From NCBI RefSeq assembly GCF_019320115.1, contig NC_089584.1:78745260-78809259 (forward strand): 64,000 nucleotides of DNA, in the 5' to 3' direction. Below the pieces are notes generated by a model. It was not told the origin of the DNA. It searched no databases and saw only the letters and a list, made by a program, of their open reading frames with translations. A program made the translations under genes and the position numbers. This stretch comes from Miscanthus floridulus. Its lineage: Eukaryota; Streptophyta; Magnoliopsida; Poales; Poaceae. Below, piece by piece: positions 9,286 to 20,124 of this stretch; position 1 is the stretch's first letter; each line of letters opens with the position of its first letter.

Positions 9286-11139
9286 ATGGAGGCGACGACG
9301 GTGATGTCGCAGGGCGGCGGCGGCCGCCGGAGGCAGCGGTACCGCATCGAGACCAGGGCGCTGTCGTACGTGCTCCCGCCGCGCGGGGCGCGCTTCATCC
9401 CGTGGTCCGCGTCCGCCGCCGGGGCCGGGGGGAAGGAGGAGGACCAGAGGCTGCTGCTGCGCGGCGTCACGTGCGAAGCGCCGCCGGGGGAGCTGGTGGC
9501 GATCGTGGGGCCGAGCGGCGCGGGCAAGACGACGCTGCTGTCGGTGCTGGCCGGGTCAGCGGACCCAGCAAGGGCGGCGGGCGGGGAGGTGCTGGTGAAC
9601 GGGCTGCCCATGGACGCCGCCAGGTTCCGCCGCGTGTCGGGGTACGTGCCGCAGGACGACGCGCTGTTCCCGGCGCTCACCGTCGAGGAGTCGCTCGTGT
9701 ACAGCGCGCGCCTGCGCCTGAGGCTGCGCGGCGGCGGCGGCGGCGGGGGGCCGTCGTCGTCCGGCGCGGCGGAGGACCGGGCGCGGGAGCTCATGGCGGA
9801 GCTCGGGCTGGACCACGTCGCCGCGTCCAGGGTCGCCGACGTGTCCGGCGGCGAGCGCAGGCGGGTGTCCATCGGGATGGACCTCGTGCACGACCCGGCC
9901 GTGCTGCTGCTGGACGAGCCCACGTCGGGGCTCGACTCGGGGTCCGCGCTCCACATTGTCAAGATGCTCAGGGACATGGCCGCCAAGCACGACAAGACCG
10001 TCGTGCTCACCATCCACCAGCCCGGGTTCCGCATCCTCGAGCTCATCGACCGCGTCGTGCTCCTCGCCGACGGCGCCGTCCGACACCACGGCTCCCTCGA
10101 CTTCCTCCAGTCACGCCTCATCGCCACGGGCCACGCCATCCCCGCCCACGTCAACGTCCTCGAGTACGCCATGGAGACCATCGACTCCCTCAAGCCCGAC
10201 GTCGCAGTAGCAGCCACTGCGGTCACCACGATCACCGCCGCCGCCGCTTCGGCGAACCCGGTGCCCGCATCCGCGCGGCAAACGGGGTACGCCAACTCGC
10301 CCGCGTCGGAGGTGCGCATCCTGGCGGGGCGGTTCGCCAAGACGGTGCTGCGGACGCCGCAGCTGTTCGCGGCGCGGATGGCGCAGTCGGTGCTGGCCGG
10401 CGCGTTCCTCGGCAGCGTCTTCCTGGGCACCACCGACCTGCAGTCCCGCCTCGGCTTCTTCGCCTTCAACCTCACCTACCTGCTCTCCTCCACCACCGAG
10501 GCGCTGCCCGTGTTCCTCCACGAGCGCCGCATCCTGGAGCGGGAGACCTCCCGCGGCGCCTACCGCGTGTCCTCCTACGTCGCCTCCAACGCCGCCGTCT
10601 TCCTGCCGTTCCTGCTCGCCGCGGCGCTGCTCTACGCGGCGCCCGTGTACTGGCTCGTGGGCCTGGCGCGCGAGCCCGCCGCCTTCGCCTACTTCGCGCT
10701 CGTTGTCTGGCTCGTCATGCTCACCGCCAACTCCTTCGTCGCCTGCCTCAGCGCGGTGGCGCCCAACTACATCGTGGGGAACTCCATCGTCTCGGGGCTC
10801 ATCGGCTGCTTCTTCCTCTTCTCCGGCTACTTCGTGGCCAGCACGAACATCCCGCGCTACTGGGTGTTCATGCACTACGCCAGCCTGTTCAAGTACCCGT
10901 TCGAGGCCCTGGTGGTGAACGAGTACGGCGGCGCGCGCGGCGGCAGGGAGTGCCTCGCCTCGGCCGGCGGCGGCGCGGGGGCGCTCTGCGTGCTCGACGG
11001 CGCGGGGCTTCTGCGGCAGCAGGGGATGCGGGAGGGCATGCGGTGGACCAACCTGGGCGTCATGATCGGTTTCGTGGTCGGCTACAGGCTGCTCTGCTTC
11101 GTCTTCCTCTGCATCAGGTGCCACCGCACGAGGAGGTGA
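9286..11139 (+). CDS. ABC transporter G family, half-size (WBC type)
   Basis: An intronless 617-aa ORF, the usual size of plant ABCG half-transporters, which dimerise in membranes to export lipids, hormones or other hydrophobic compounds using ATP. The order is nucleotide-binding domain then membrane domain. Walker A GPSGAGKT is at 75-82, the Q-loop at Q123 (GYVPQDD), the signature VSGGERRR at 186-193, Walker B VLLLDEP at ~206-212, the D-loop SGLD and the H-loop H244 (TIHQP). All key residues are intact. About six hydrophobic spans lie between ~360 and 612, with the ABCG motif NIPRYWVFMHY near 521-531. The N-terminus (YRIETRALSYVL) resembles the Arabidopsis ABCG5/ABCG10 group from memory; the substrate is unknown. 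ATG 9286 is chosen because the domain starts just after it and the longer frame upstream has only non-ATG starts. Oddities: an eight-Gly run after the Q-loop (149-156) and an Ala/Thr-rich linker at ~307-332. Very GC-rich coding, normal for grasses. Confidence 0.93.
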   Translation: MEATTVMSQGGGGRRRQRYRIETRALSYVLPPRGARFIPWSASAAGAGGKEEDQRLLLRGVTCEAPPGELVAIVGPSGAGKTTLLSVLAGSADPARAAGGEVLVNGLPMDAARFRRVSGYVPQDDALFPALTVEESLVYSARLRLRLRGGGGGGGPSSSGAAEDRARELMAELGLDHVAASRVADVSGGERRRVSIGMDLVHDPAVLLLDEPTSGLDSGSALHIVKMLRDMAAKHDKTVVLTIHQPGFRILELIDRVVLLADGAVRHHGSLDFLQSRLIATGHAIPAHVNVLEYAMETIDSLKPDVAVAATAVTTITAAAASANPVPASARQTGYANSPASEVRILAGRFAKTVLRTPQLFAARMAQSVLAGAFLGSVFLGTTDLQSRLGFFAFNLTYLLSSTTEALPVFLHERRILERETSRGAYRVSSYVASNAAVFLPFLLAAALLYAAPVYWLVGLAREPAAFAYFALVVWLVMLTANSFVACLSAVAPNYIVGNSIVSGLIGCFFLFSGYFVASTNIPRYWVFMHYASLFKYPFEALVVNEYGGARGGRECLASAGGGAGALCVLDGAGLLRQQGMREGMRWTNLGVMIGFVVGYRLLCFVFLCIRCHRTRR

Positions 11140-11631
11140 ATGGCGGGAAACCATGCCAGTTGCGCCCATTTGGCCTTTGGCATGCAAGCAACTGCAAATA
11201 GTACACGCTCTGCTCGTTTAAATTTCACCTCATCATCTTCTTCTTCTCTTTTTTTCGTGTTTTTCTGCACGAGACATGGATTCGAATTAGGTTGTTGGAT
11301 ACGAATATATGTATATGTTTGGGAGATACTACTGATTGAGATCGAGTTGTTGCAGTGGTCAGTGGATGATGATGTTCTTATGTATCAATAGTGGGGTTGA
11401 TGGATGATGAGAATAAAGATTTGATGTTCAGGAGGTTACTGCTCCCAGTTCCAGGGAAAGTGTCACATTCGTGTTGGATTTGATATTTGGTAGCCCTGGC
11501 CAACGTGGGAAAGAGGTGGTTGAGAAAGACAGGTTTAAGTTGCCAATCATGTCTGAGGTGAGACAAAAGGTACAAGCAGCAGCTCGGAAACTTGCCTAAT
11601 CGGCACCAGTTTAGGCGAGAAAAAAACTCAA
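11140..11631 (+). other. 3' flank/UTR of the ABCG gene
   Basis: The composition switches from GC-rich coding to AT-rich after the stop. An AATAAA word at ~11411 is a candidate poly(A) signal, giving a ~290-bp 3' UTR. No other gene is seen. Confidence 0.45.
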
Positions 11632-11961
11632 GGGGTGTTTGGATCCGCTAACTAAAATTTAGGAGGTGTCACATGAGGGTGTTACATGGGGTGTTTGGAT
11701 ACTAATAAAAAAACAAATTATAGAATTCATCATTACTCCACGAGATGAATTTATTAAGCCTAACTAATCCGTCATTAGCAAATGTTTACTGTAGCACCAC
11801 ATTGTCAAATCATGGACTAATTAGGCTTAAAAGATTCATCTCGCAAATTAGTCGCAAACTATGCAATTAGTTTCGTAATTAGTCTATATTTAATACTCCA
11901 TGCATGTGTCAAACATCCGATGGGACAACGAAAAGTTTAGGAGGAGTAACCGAGCACCCCC
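11632..11961. mobile_element. MITE-like element (copy 2)
   Basis: Ends ggggtgtttgga and gagcacccccttag are imperfect inverted repeats. The core has ttattaagcctaact mirrored by actaattaggctta, and gcaccacattgtcaaatcatgg, typical of a palindromic grass MITE. The same family as the element at 7497-7790 but less decayed. The leader is partly duplicated (ggggtgtttgga recurs ~60 bp in). Confidence 0.75.
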
Positions 11962-12204
11962 TTAGTTTTCCCCACAAATTCAACTGTAAATTGACACCCC
12001 CCCCCCTCCTTTTATTTTTATTTTTTCATTTTGTTCATTGGTATAGGACCATTAGTTCAACAGAGCATGACAATGGTCAAGATCATTAAAAGGTTGACTA
12101 ATGGAACCGTTTGCTTGGATAATCTGCAAACCTAGTGAAACACCTGTGCAACTACTCCTAATTTGGTTGTCTACACTCTGCACTGGATCATTCCTAACTT
12201 TTCT

Positions 12205-12342
12205 TACTCCTTTCATTCTAAATTATAAGACGTTTTAACTTTTCTAGGTATAACTTTTGCTATACAAACACTATATCTAGATATATAAAATCAATGTATC
12301 TAAAAAAAATAAAACATCTTATAATTTTGAACAGATGGAGTA
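12205..12342. mobile_element. Stowaway-type MITE (Tc1/mariner)
   Basis: Imperfect TIRs tactcctttcattctaaatt and the inverse of aattttgaacagatggagta bound 138 bp with TA ends. The words ttataagacgtttta and taaaacatcttataa near the ends are the hallmark of grass Stowaway elements. Confidence 0.85.
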
Positions 12343-12987
12343 CGTAAGCACGTATTAGTATGTCTTTGTGTTGAGTTTGGAACTTTGGATAGTGGAAAAT
12401 TGTACATGTAGCTCTATATGAAATATAGTTTTTATCATTATATCATATATTTTGCAAATATATTATAATAAAAAGTAGGGACCAAAGCTATCCCAATTAT
12501 TATGACTAGATTGAGTACATAGCATAGCAATGACTGCATTTATGCTTTTAGATGAAGAATGACTACATCTATAATCTATATATCAATATATTTCTTATAA
12601 AAGCAAACCTTGCTATAATGTCTCTCTCTCCATGCAAGCTACATATTTACAAAAGCAGGCCACTAGCACATGCAATTTTTTCACGTTAGTGAGTCATATC
12701 ATGCACTAATATGGATTTAGTTGTCCAAGTCAGCATACGACAAGTACCAAATGTTGTTTGCCTAACCCTAGGGAAGGGGGAATTTTATGTCCAAAACTTT
12801 ACTACGAGAGACATTGCATTGGGGACGAAATGGGCAACCATTTCTCTAATCCCTGTCGGTTGCCAACATGCAAAAAAAAGCATAGACATGCTCTGTAGAT
12901 GTCCGCAAGAAAACGCCCATCGTGGCCGTTTCTTGGAGAGACAGACAGGACTAGCTGACTGTGTATGAGAAAATAATCCGTGTGTAT

Positions 12988-13043
12988 TACTCCCTCTGTC
13001 CCTGAAAGCTTCAGTTCCTGGGAGATTTAGGACAGAGGGAGTA
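12988..13043. mobile_element. Very short Stowaway-like palindrome (56 bp)
   Basis: tactccctctgtcc and its inverse ggacagagggagta flank only 28 bp. The ends match the consensus TIRs of Stowaway elements, but the core is missing. It is either an extreme deletion derivative or a minimal element. Confidence 0.7.
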
Positions 13044-15324
13044 GTAGTCTATACCATACGGCCTGAGAGGTAAACTAAGGCCGTTTAGAGTACAGTTGTT
13101 AACGCAAAAGAAGAAGTCCAGGCTGTAACGTTTCCACCAATGGCGTCATGAGTCACGCCTTGTATGATTGTATCTCAAGAGTCAAGACCCTAGCTGGCTA
13201 GCTAGTCCCGGCCGCCGAGCCAGAAACCTTCGGTTTCATCATCAGTCCGGGTCCGGAGCAGCCGATCTGCGCGTGCCTCCCAAAGCGGCACAGTCACCGC
13301 AAGTGCCGGTCGCTTTTGATGCAAAGGAACCTGCCAACCCAAGTCGGCAGATGGCCCCGGTTCCTTGCTGGGAGTAGTGGGGATCAGCTGAGCTGATGAC
13401 TGGCCAGTGGAGAGGCAGTGCATGGTCACATGCACTCCTCTGGACCCTCGCGTGCCCGCCTCCCGTCCTCCACTCGTAGGTCGTCGCGCCGTCGGGTCGC
13501 CCGGTGTGCAGTGTGCTGCTGCCTGCATGCTCCATCATATCGCGGGCGCGCGGACGCAACGCAGCAGTCGCGCTCCACTCCGATCCACTGGTCGCCGGCT
13601 GGAAGCCTGGAACGGGGCCGCGCCCACCCATCCGGACGGACGGATAGCTCGCGTCGGGAGATATTTCTAGTCGGCGATCTGGACAGGAAACGAAAAAGGG
13701 ATAAAAAGAGAAGGGAGACGCTTTGGCTTTGCGGCGGTGCCCTGTCCGCCACTATATACCGTCGCATCGCATGGTGGTGCTGCCGCGCGCCTGCGTTACG
13801 GGCAGGACGTCAGGTCGATTCGGTCGCCATGCATGCACGCTGCACGGCACGACCGGCGTGCTCGCGGGGCAGGGCACGCGGGATCGGAGTGAACCTGGTG
13901 TGGTGTACGTCTGCCGGCTGAATCTGGATGCGCTGCGGTGCGTATATCTTCTCTTTTCTAGGCTCGAATGATGAGCAAGAGCAAGAGCGATGGGGCGATG
14001 GGATATAATCTCATAATCGGGACGGGAAGTGGCAAAGACGCAAAGTGCAGCCGCCGCCGCGCGCGGTAAATTTGGCTGGCCAAGATCCTTGTTTTGATCA
14101 CGACATCCATGGTCCATCCGTCCGGCAGTCTGCTAATTTGATTGGCCGCATAAATGTTCCTTCCATCACGTCCGGTCCAATGAGCATGCTTCTGAGTGAT
14201 CAGCACATAGTGCGATGCATGAGTGCAGACATCATGGAGGTCAAAAGCTGTGCCGGTTTGCACGGCCAGTGTAACGCAGAGCGCACTACCTGCGCGCTAG
14301 CTACTAAAAGTGCACATGAACAAAGAGAAGCCGGAGCGCCGATATAGAGGATAAGCCTATCTTGAATGACCAGCCATACGCGAAAGAGCCACTGAGACTC
14401 TACTTGGATCCTCAAAGGCTCAAACTCGTTTTCTAGAGTTGGAGTAAAAATTAAAAATAGGATAGTTCCTCTACTTGGCTCTTCAAAATGAGAGGGTTCT
14501 CAAACCAGGCCACCAAGACCTTATTCTCAGGACGACCCCGCGCTTCAGGCCTTCATCCGGTATTTCGGTTGTTTTCCCTTGCATGGTGCTGAATCGCGCC
14601 CCCGCTGCTGTCCCGGCCCTCCAACGTGCCCCAATCTCATCGTCCCGTGCCATCCTGAGATGCTTTGACCTTATAAGAAAATTAAAATAACTTATGATTT
14701 GGAGCGAATGGAGTAATATTTATGCAGATCACATGAGCCGAGTGTAATGCAAGAATTCTGCAACATTTCCATGCCACTCATGAAAAAAATATTCCTGTGT
14801 TCCCTGGTCGTTCGAAAATGGAATCGAAAGCAGAAAGCGATAGACTACAACTTTTTAAATAATGATTATTATTATTCTAAAATGCAAAGAAGAAGAAGGT
14901 GATGCTAGCCTATGTCATATAGTCTTATTATGTTTTTTTTAAACTTCTTATTATATTTGTTGATGTTCTGTCTTCCGTACTAGTTGTTGTTATGACTTAC
15001 TAGATCGGCTGAGAAGAAGAAAGACACGTTTCTAAATGGCATTCGCAGAGCAGGTTAACAACTACAATCTATAAACTAAGGTGTCATTAGAAATCAAAAG
15101 AAGGAAACGGTAGTTCATGCTTCAAAAATCCTTCTGAATCTGTAATAAAATCTTCGCCAAATATATATATTATGGGTACATCAACATAACTCTTCATTAT
15201 TTATATCGGATGCTGTACGTATGCATCTGACCGCAGGCGCAGGGGCTGATCCAGCCAAGATTATCATCAGATTCGTCGGGTCAACTTCATTGCATCACAA
15301 CGTATCTCAAAAAGTCGAACGACT
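13044..15324. other. GC-rich to AT-rich intergenic DNA
   Basis: 13190-14060 is GC-rich and contains ctatatacc at ~13753, which could be a promoter, but the short ORFs after it have no known domain. A right-half Stowaway remnant (ataacttatgatttggagcg...ggagta) lies at ~14685-14715. From 14720 to 15320 the DNA is AT-rich with a short (at)n near 15163. No gene is supported. Confidence 0.4.
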
Positions 15325-15752
15325 TATAATTTTTTCTCGAATACGTAAAGGGTTTATGTATCTTTGTATTAAGATCGAAAAATAGTGACAGTTACAACGA
15401 CACGCCACGAACATGGCACACTAGTGTGGGGGTGTTAGTGTTATACAATCGGTCCTGCTCTCCCTAGCCTAAGGAGATAGTTGACTATTACTCGCTAAAC
15501 ATACTATGTAAGCCATCTGCGGAGACACTCTCCTTGTGGGTTAGAAAAGAGCTGTCGCATTGCCTCAGCATGCAAGGGGTTGAACTGGTCGACGAAGATA
15601 CTGTCGTAGGCGTCCTTGGACGCCGTCAAAGGCCTCGTCTGCCTGTCGAGGTAGCCCATCCGCTTCATCACCAACACCTCTTCCCGCTTAGAAGCCAGGA
15701 CGCGTGAAAGCACATGAGTGGCAATCTTTCTGCTACAAGTCGGCAACTTTGC
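15325..15752 (-). pseudogene. LINE-like 3' fragment (non-LTR retrotransposon)
   Basis: On the minus strand an open frame from ~15750 to 15504 (about 80 codons, no ATG) ends with TGA-type termination. It is followed by a 3' tail with aatacaaagatacataaaccc and then cgagaaaaaattat, which looks like the poly(A)-ended tail of plant L1 LINEs. The protein (KREEVLVMKRMGYLDRQ...) is not one I can place. It stops exactly where the CACTA-like end at 15753 starts. The LINE call rests on the tail only. Confidence 0.35.
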
Positions 15753-16137
15753 ACTACACCACAACCCAGAAATAGCATCGGAGGTGAGTCGCTACAAGTA
15801 CCAAAACATCAATAGACAGTCGGTCGCTAAAAATTTATAACAGATGGTCGGTCGGTATTTCTCGTTTCTCCAACCGAACGTCGGTCGCTATTTTTTTTGC
15901 TTTATCTTTGGAGGATCGGTCGCTAAAGCCTGATATTTGGATCCAACAATCCGTCGCTATATATATATTGGGCTTGTGTGTGCTCAGCTGGCCTATTTCA
16001 CGCCTAAAGAGCCCACCAGTCAGATGAAACCCTAGCACATGAAAACTTTGACAACCCCAAATTTTCATCTCACGCTGCCACAACCCATTCTTTTCTCGCT
16101 CATCCCCGCCGCCGCTGCGCACTTGCTCGACACTTGG
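15753..16137 (+). mobile_element. CACTA-type transposon end (fragment)
   Basis: Starts CACTACACCACAACCCAGAA and carries about six copies of gtcggtcgcta-like words between 15787 and 15960, as expected for subterminal repeats of CACTA (En/Spm) elements. A TATA-like tatatatattgg at ~15959 and a leader-like stretch follow. It is cut at 16138 by the LTR of element A; the other end was not found. Confidence 0.55.
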
Positions 16138-16395
16138 TGTCGGGGTTGTAACCCTAGGGTGTCTCAAGGCACCGATTAGTTAGCAGGCCGCGCAGCCCAC
16201 AACACAATGGCTAACAAAGGTCCGAACAACCGAGGCCCAGCGAAAGCCAAGCAGAGCAGGAAAGGCGCCAAGGCTAAGGTCATCCCCGACCTCTTGCACC
16301 CGCCTTAGCACATAGTGCTCGCAAGAAGCACGACCTCTCCTCGTCATGATCCCTAGGAGGGATGGGGGAAGGTCGAGCGTGGCTAGGCGCGTCTG

Positions 16396-17434
16396 ATCTT
16401 GACCGTTCATTTCATTTGTACCTCTTCATAGACAAGAAATATCTCCTTCCCCCTCTCTCTCACGTACGCCACACACACACTCTCTCTCGCACACTGCCCT
16501 CCTTGTCTACGCCGCGCTTGCTCTCCCTCTCGCGTGACCCCGACGGCGACGCTTCTCCTTCCACTCCGGCCGGCCTTCCACCCTACCTCCGGCCGGCCCT
16601 CCACATCCGGCTGGACCCAAACACCTCCAGCGCGGTGGCATCGTCAACCTCTGGCCGGCCCTATCCACCTCCAGCGGGGCGGCGTCCTCAACCTCTGGTC
16701 GGCCCCATCCACCTCCAGCGAGGTGGTGCCCTCAACCTCCAGCGGTGCCCTCCATCTCCAACCGGCAGTGGCAGTCAGCCCCTATAGTCGCTTGCGAGGA
16801 TGCGGCGAGCGGGGGCCTGGCCCCAGTGGCGGCGGCTAGGCCCTAGCGGTGGCTCACGAGGGCGCGGCGAGCGGAGTCCCGACCCATGCGGTAGTTCATG
16901 AGGGCGCAGCGAGCGGGGGACTAGTCCCGGCGGTGGCGACGGCTCGGCCCCAGCGTTGGCTCGCGACGGCACAGCGAGCAGGGGTCACACCCCAGCGACG
17001 GCTCATGAGGGCGTGACCCCAGCAGCTCTTCCCGGCGCCAACAGATAGGGCGAGTGGCAGCCGCAGTGCGTCGATGGGCGAGGGTGTGGCCCCAGCGGCG
17101 CTTCTCGGCGCCAACAGATCTGATGAGCGGGGGCCGTGGGGCATCAATGGGCTCGGTGGGCCTCATGGATGGGCTCGCCGGGCTCATCGAGTTTTCTTTA
17201 TTTTTTAAATCCATTAACCGAGGCGGGCATGTTAATGAAACCGCCTCAGTTAATATGCGTTAATCGAGGCGGTTGGATTATAATGACCGCCTTGGTTAAT
17301 CGATTAACCAAGGTTGTTGGGCTAACCGCCTTGGTTAAGGCGACGATTAACCGTGACCTTTCGTCCAAGGTGGTTGGCTTGCCTGCCTCGGTTAAGGCAT
17401 TTTGCTCACCACGGTTAAGATTCCTATAGTAGTG
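16396..17434 (-). mobile_element. CACTA-type remnant inside the LTR of A
   Basis: The right edge ends ...CCTATAGTAGTG at 17434, which is the inverse of CACTACTATAGG, a CACTA terminus. Next to it (17213-17420) are at least seven copies, in both orientations, of a word like ttaaccgaggcggt, the subterminal repeats of this class. The left edge has no CACTA and loses LTR homology at ~16396. The middle (16540-17130) is GC-rich DNA with short tandem repeats. Confidence 0.7.
16560..17130. repeat. GC-rich tandem/minisatellite DNA
   Basis: 16570-16760 repeats words such as ccggccctatccacctccagcg about four times. 16820-17010 repeats gcggtggctc(a)cgagggcg...gcgagcgggg four times. Short ORFs here reflect the repeats and are not convincing genes. 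Confidence 0.6.
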
Positions 17435-17925
17435 GGGTACGACACCCACTGTCTAAATATGGACCGACTAGACGCTTGTACAATCCCACCCACTACGGGA
17501 TGGGATCCATAACAAGGGACTCGACGAAAAGGCCATCCAGGCCAGCAGAGTACCTCGACCCTAATGATCAGGGTTGTGGCTCTCAGTCCTGTAAAGCCAC
17601 GAGGCGAACGATGACCCAGGGCAGTTATCTACTTCGGGTATGATGCCCCTGAGAACCAGGAGACGATGACAAAGGCCACGACGGATGCCGCGTTGCATAG
17701 GACGGTTGACAAACCATCATCGAGGCTACAGTGCTGCCACATCTGACACAGTAGCGCCATGTTGCATCCTGCCGCAACGTGGCTAGAAGACCATGATGAT
17801 AGCCACGACCCGGCGTGTAGCAGGAGATGGTGTAGCTTGCAAGCCAAGTTAGCTAGGCCCTCCCTCAGGCTCTTGACCCTTTGGTCGGGAGAACCTCCTT
17901 TTTGTACAAGCTCTGGCCCCGACTC

Positions 17926-17934
17926 TATATAAGG
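17926..17934 (+). promoter_or_regulatory. TATA box in the 5' LTR of A
   Basis: TATATAAGG in the retained LTR part, at the same place as 60772-60780 in the 3' LTR. Position (about 320 bp before the LTR end) fits the U3/R boundary. Confidence 0.6.
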
Positions 17935-18250
17935 ACAGCTAGGGCACCCATGTAGGGGACAATAGACATCCTCTACCATTCCATTCTTTCGCCATTGTTG
18001 TAGGGCTCCTAGAGCTTCTCTTTGGGCAGCCCTTCGCCTAGCATAGGACCTTCCTCCATTCTTGCACCCCACATTGTAAGAACTTCAGAGCATTCAAGCG
18101 AGGAACACACACTCGATCATTTCTGAGACTGGACGTAGGGCTCTGGCCTAAACCAGTATAAATCTTGGTGTCTATTGGATGCTACCATTGTCTTCCTAGA
18201 GTAGCGAGGTAATCGTATATGTTTACTAGTCTGGTTTACAAAACACCGAC

Positions 18251-18270
18251 AGTTGGCGCGCCAGGTAGGG
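18251..18270 (+). other. Primer binding site of A
   Basis: GTTGGCGCGCCAGGTAGGGG follows the LTR end directly. The same motif, with two changes, follows the 5' LTR of gypsy B at 29639. The matching tRNA was not identified. Confidence 0.6.
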
Positions 18271-19738
18271 GATAGCCACGCATTCTCGATTGATGAAGGA
18301 AGTGATGGCTCCTTGCACTGACGGTGAACTCGCTGGTGGAATGGCCCATGGTGGCCACATCCGCCGCAAAAACTACGAGTTCGTCAGCATCAAAGGGCCA
18401 GCACCCACGTCCACCCGTGGTATGACCCAAACCTCTGCCATGGAGATCTAGGACACGTAGCTCGCAGCGGACACACTCTCAAAACTACCTCCGGTGGTAG
18501 CATCCTAGAGTTTGCCTACCTAGAGGCACCAGTACCCTCGCCCACCGTCGATGATGGCCAGGCCTCCCATTTGGGAAACCAAAGGACCACGGCTCACAAC
18601 AAACTCGCCCAGGGAATTGTCTCAACTGGACACATCCTTTTGGGGAACCACGCGGTTAATCGCACCGAAGGGCCAACACCTACGTCTGACCTTAGTTGTA
18701 ACTCGAACCTCCGTCTCATAGGTCTGGATCCCACAGTCCACGGTGGACACACTCTCGAAACTACCCTTGAGGGCTACATCCCAAAGTGCACCCACATGAG
18801 GGTCCCAGTGCCCTCTCTCATTACTGGCCATAGTTGAGACTTCCACCCAGGAAGCTAGGCGGCCTTGGCTCATGGCGATCTCAAACAAGGAATGGCCCGT
18901 GGTGGCCACATCCTTTTAGGGAACCACGAGATTGCCGAAACTAATGAGGCAATGCCCATCATCTGCTCATACCTCGTCTGGACTCGCCACGTGGTAGAAC
19001 TGGACCCTATGACAGAACCATGCCCTGGACAACGCCTCCGCTATTAGTGGGAGGCAACGAGCCAGGGCACGCACGAGCAGCAGAATCAACCACCGCCGTA
19101 CAACGACATCACAGGTGATCGGGAAGCCAGCTAGCGCCACACCACACAAGGCTAGGCTCGGAGCCCGGATCTGATCCTACGTAATGAAGAAGTCGCACAA
19201 CATGTTTCTGCAAATTGTCAGCCATCGCTCAGATGCACGTGCACCCGAGGAAGCGGGGGCCCCAAGCACACCGTGCACCGCAATGAACGGATCAAACCAC
19301 GATGCATTGAAAGCCAGCTCCCATAGTGACAAGTCACGATGGCTCCCCGTCAAAAGTGGAAACCACACCTAGAGGTGGAGATGCGATGGCTACAATGTTA
19401 TCACACCAGAAGGACTCGAGCTTAGGAATGCACAAGCTCTCTCGGCTAGGAGCTACAGGAAGCCAGACACAAAGAGGCCATCCTTGGGGACTTGTGGGCC
19501 CATCGAGGATATCAAGCGGGCAAGGAATAACCCAAGGTTGCCCAAGGGGTCGATCCTGGCCAGCTACAACCGCTCGAAGTGGTGGAGAAGTGACCTCTTT
19601 GGCTTGCAGCCCAGGGACCACGATAGCTCTAGCGCATGCAAGTGCTTGGGGGCTCACAGCATCTCGAGTAGCAACTCCGCCATGAACAGATGCTCAGGGC
19701 TCAACGTGCCCTGAGACAACAACCAGATTCGCAACTAG
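18271..19738 (+). other. Internal DNA of A (5' part) with ~280-bp imperfect repeats
   Basis: Three related blocks start near 18325, 18605 and 18885. All contain (t)gg(c)ccacatcc..., a stretch like gggccaacacctacgtc, and ggacacactctcgaaactac. Read in frame they give repeats around HILLGNH with several stops. I see no Gag domain, so coding ability is doubtful. Stretches up to 19738 show only short ORFs. Confidence 0.5.
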
Positions 19739-20110
19739 ACTTGAGTTTATTTTAACTAGACCCTTGCTTCTAATGTTGATCTCATGGGGTATTATAGTTT
19801 TTGTGGATGTCTAGTTACCAATGGTGCTAAGGATGATATATTTGGTGCACTTCGATTGGTATCACGCTTCCAAGGTCCATCTCTTATACCTTAGCATTAT
19901 TTGGTAGACATTACTCTCCCACAACTCAAATTGCATATGTGCACGCTTTCAATCCAAACTCTTAGCACATATGTATGGGGAGCAAAAGCTACCAATGGGG
20001 GTTCATGAAACTTGTCCAAATCCTTTACACATGGTAAAAATGCTTGGGCAAGCAACATGGATTCAAATTTGAATTTATTTCATATCTTTGTGGAGGTTGT
20101 CATCAATTAC

Positions 20111-20124
20111 AAAAAAGGGGAGGT
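20111..20124 (+). other. Polypurine tract of element E
   Basis: aaaaaaggggaggt immediately 5' of the LTR start, the second-strand priming site of an LTR element. Confidence 0.7.

Larger units (their letters stand above)
16138..18251 (+). repeat. 5' LTR of element A, interrupted by CACTA DNA
   Basis: Homologous to 59901-60960 over 16138-16395 and 17435-18115. The part from ~18116 to the end (aaacaccgaca at 18241-18251) is missing from the 3' copy. 16396-17434 is foreign DNA; about 130 bp of LTR (equivalent to ~60160-60290) is absent at the insertion point. Confidence 0.8.

Noticed and set aside
9159..10475. 438-codon minus-strand ORF and other long frames across the ABCG gene
   Set aside because: They are mirror frames of a very GC-rich coding sequence; Ser/Thr/Ala/Arg-rich products without domains.
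8841..11201. 786-codon plus-strand ORF overlapping the ABCG gene
   Set aside because: Arg/Pro/Gly-rich shadow in another frame; the ABCG frame has all catalytic motifs.
13418..13921. 167-codon ORF in GC-rich DNA
   Set aside because: Overlaps several equally long frames on both strands; Arg/Ser-rich with no domain.
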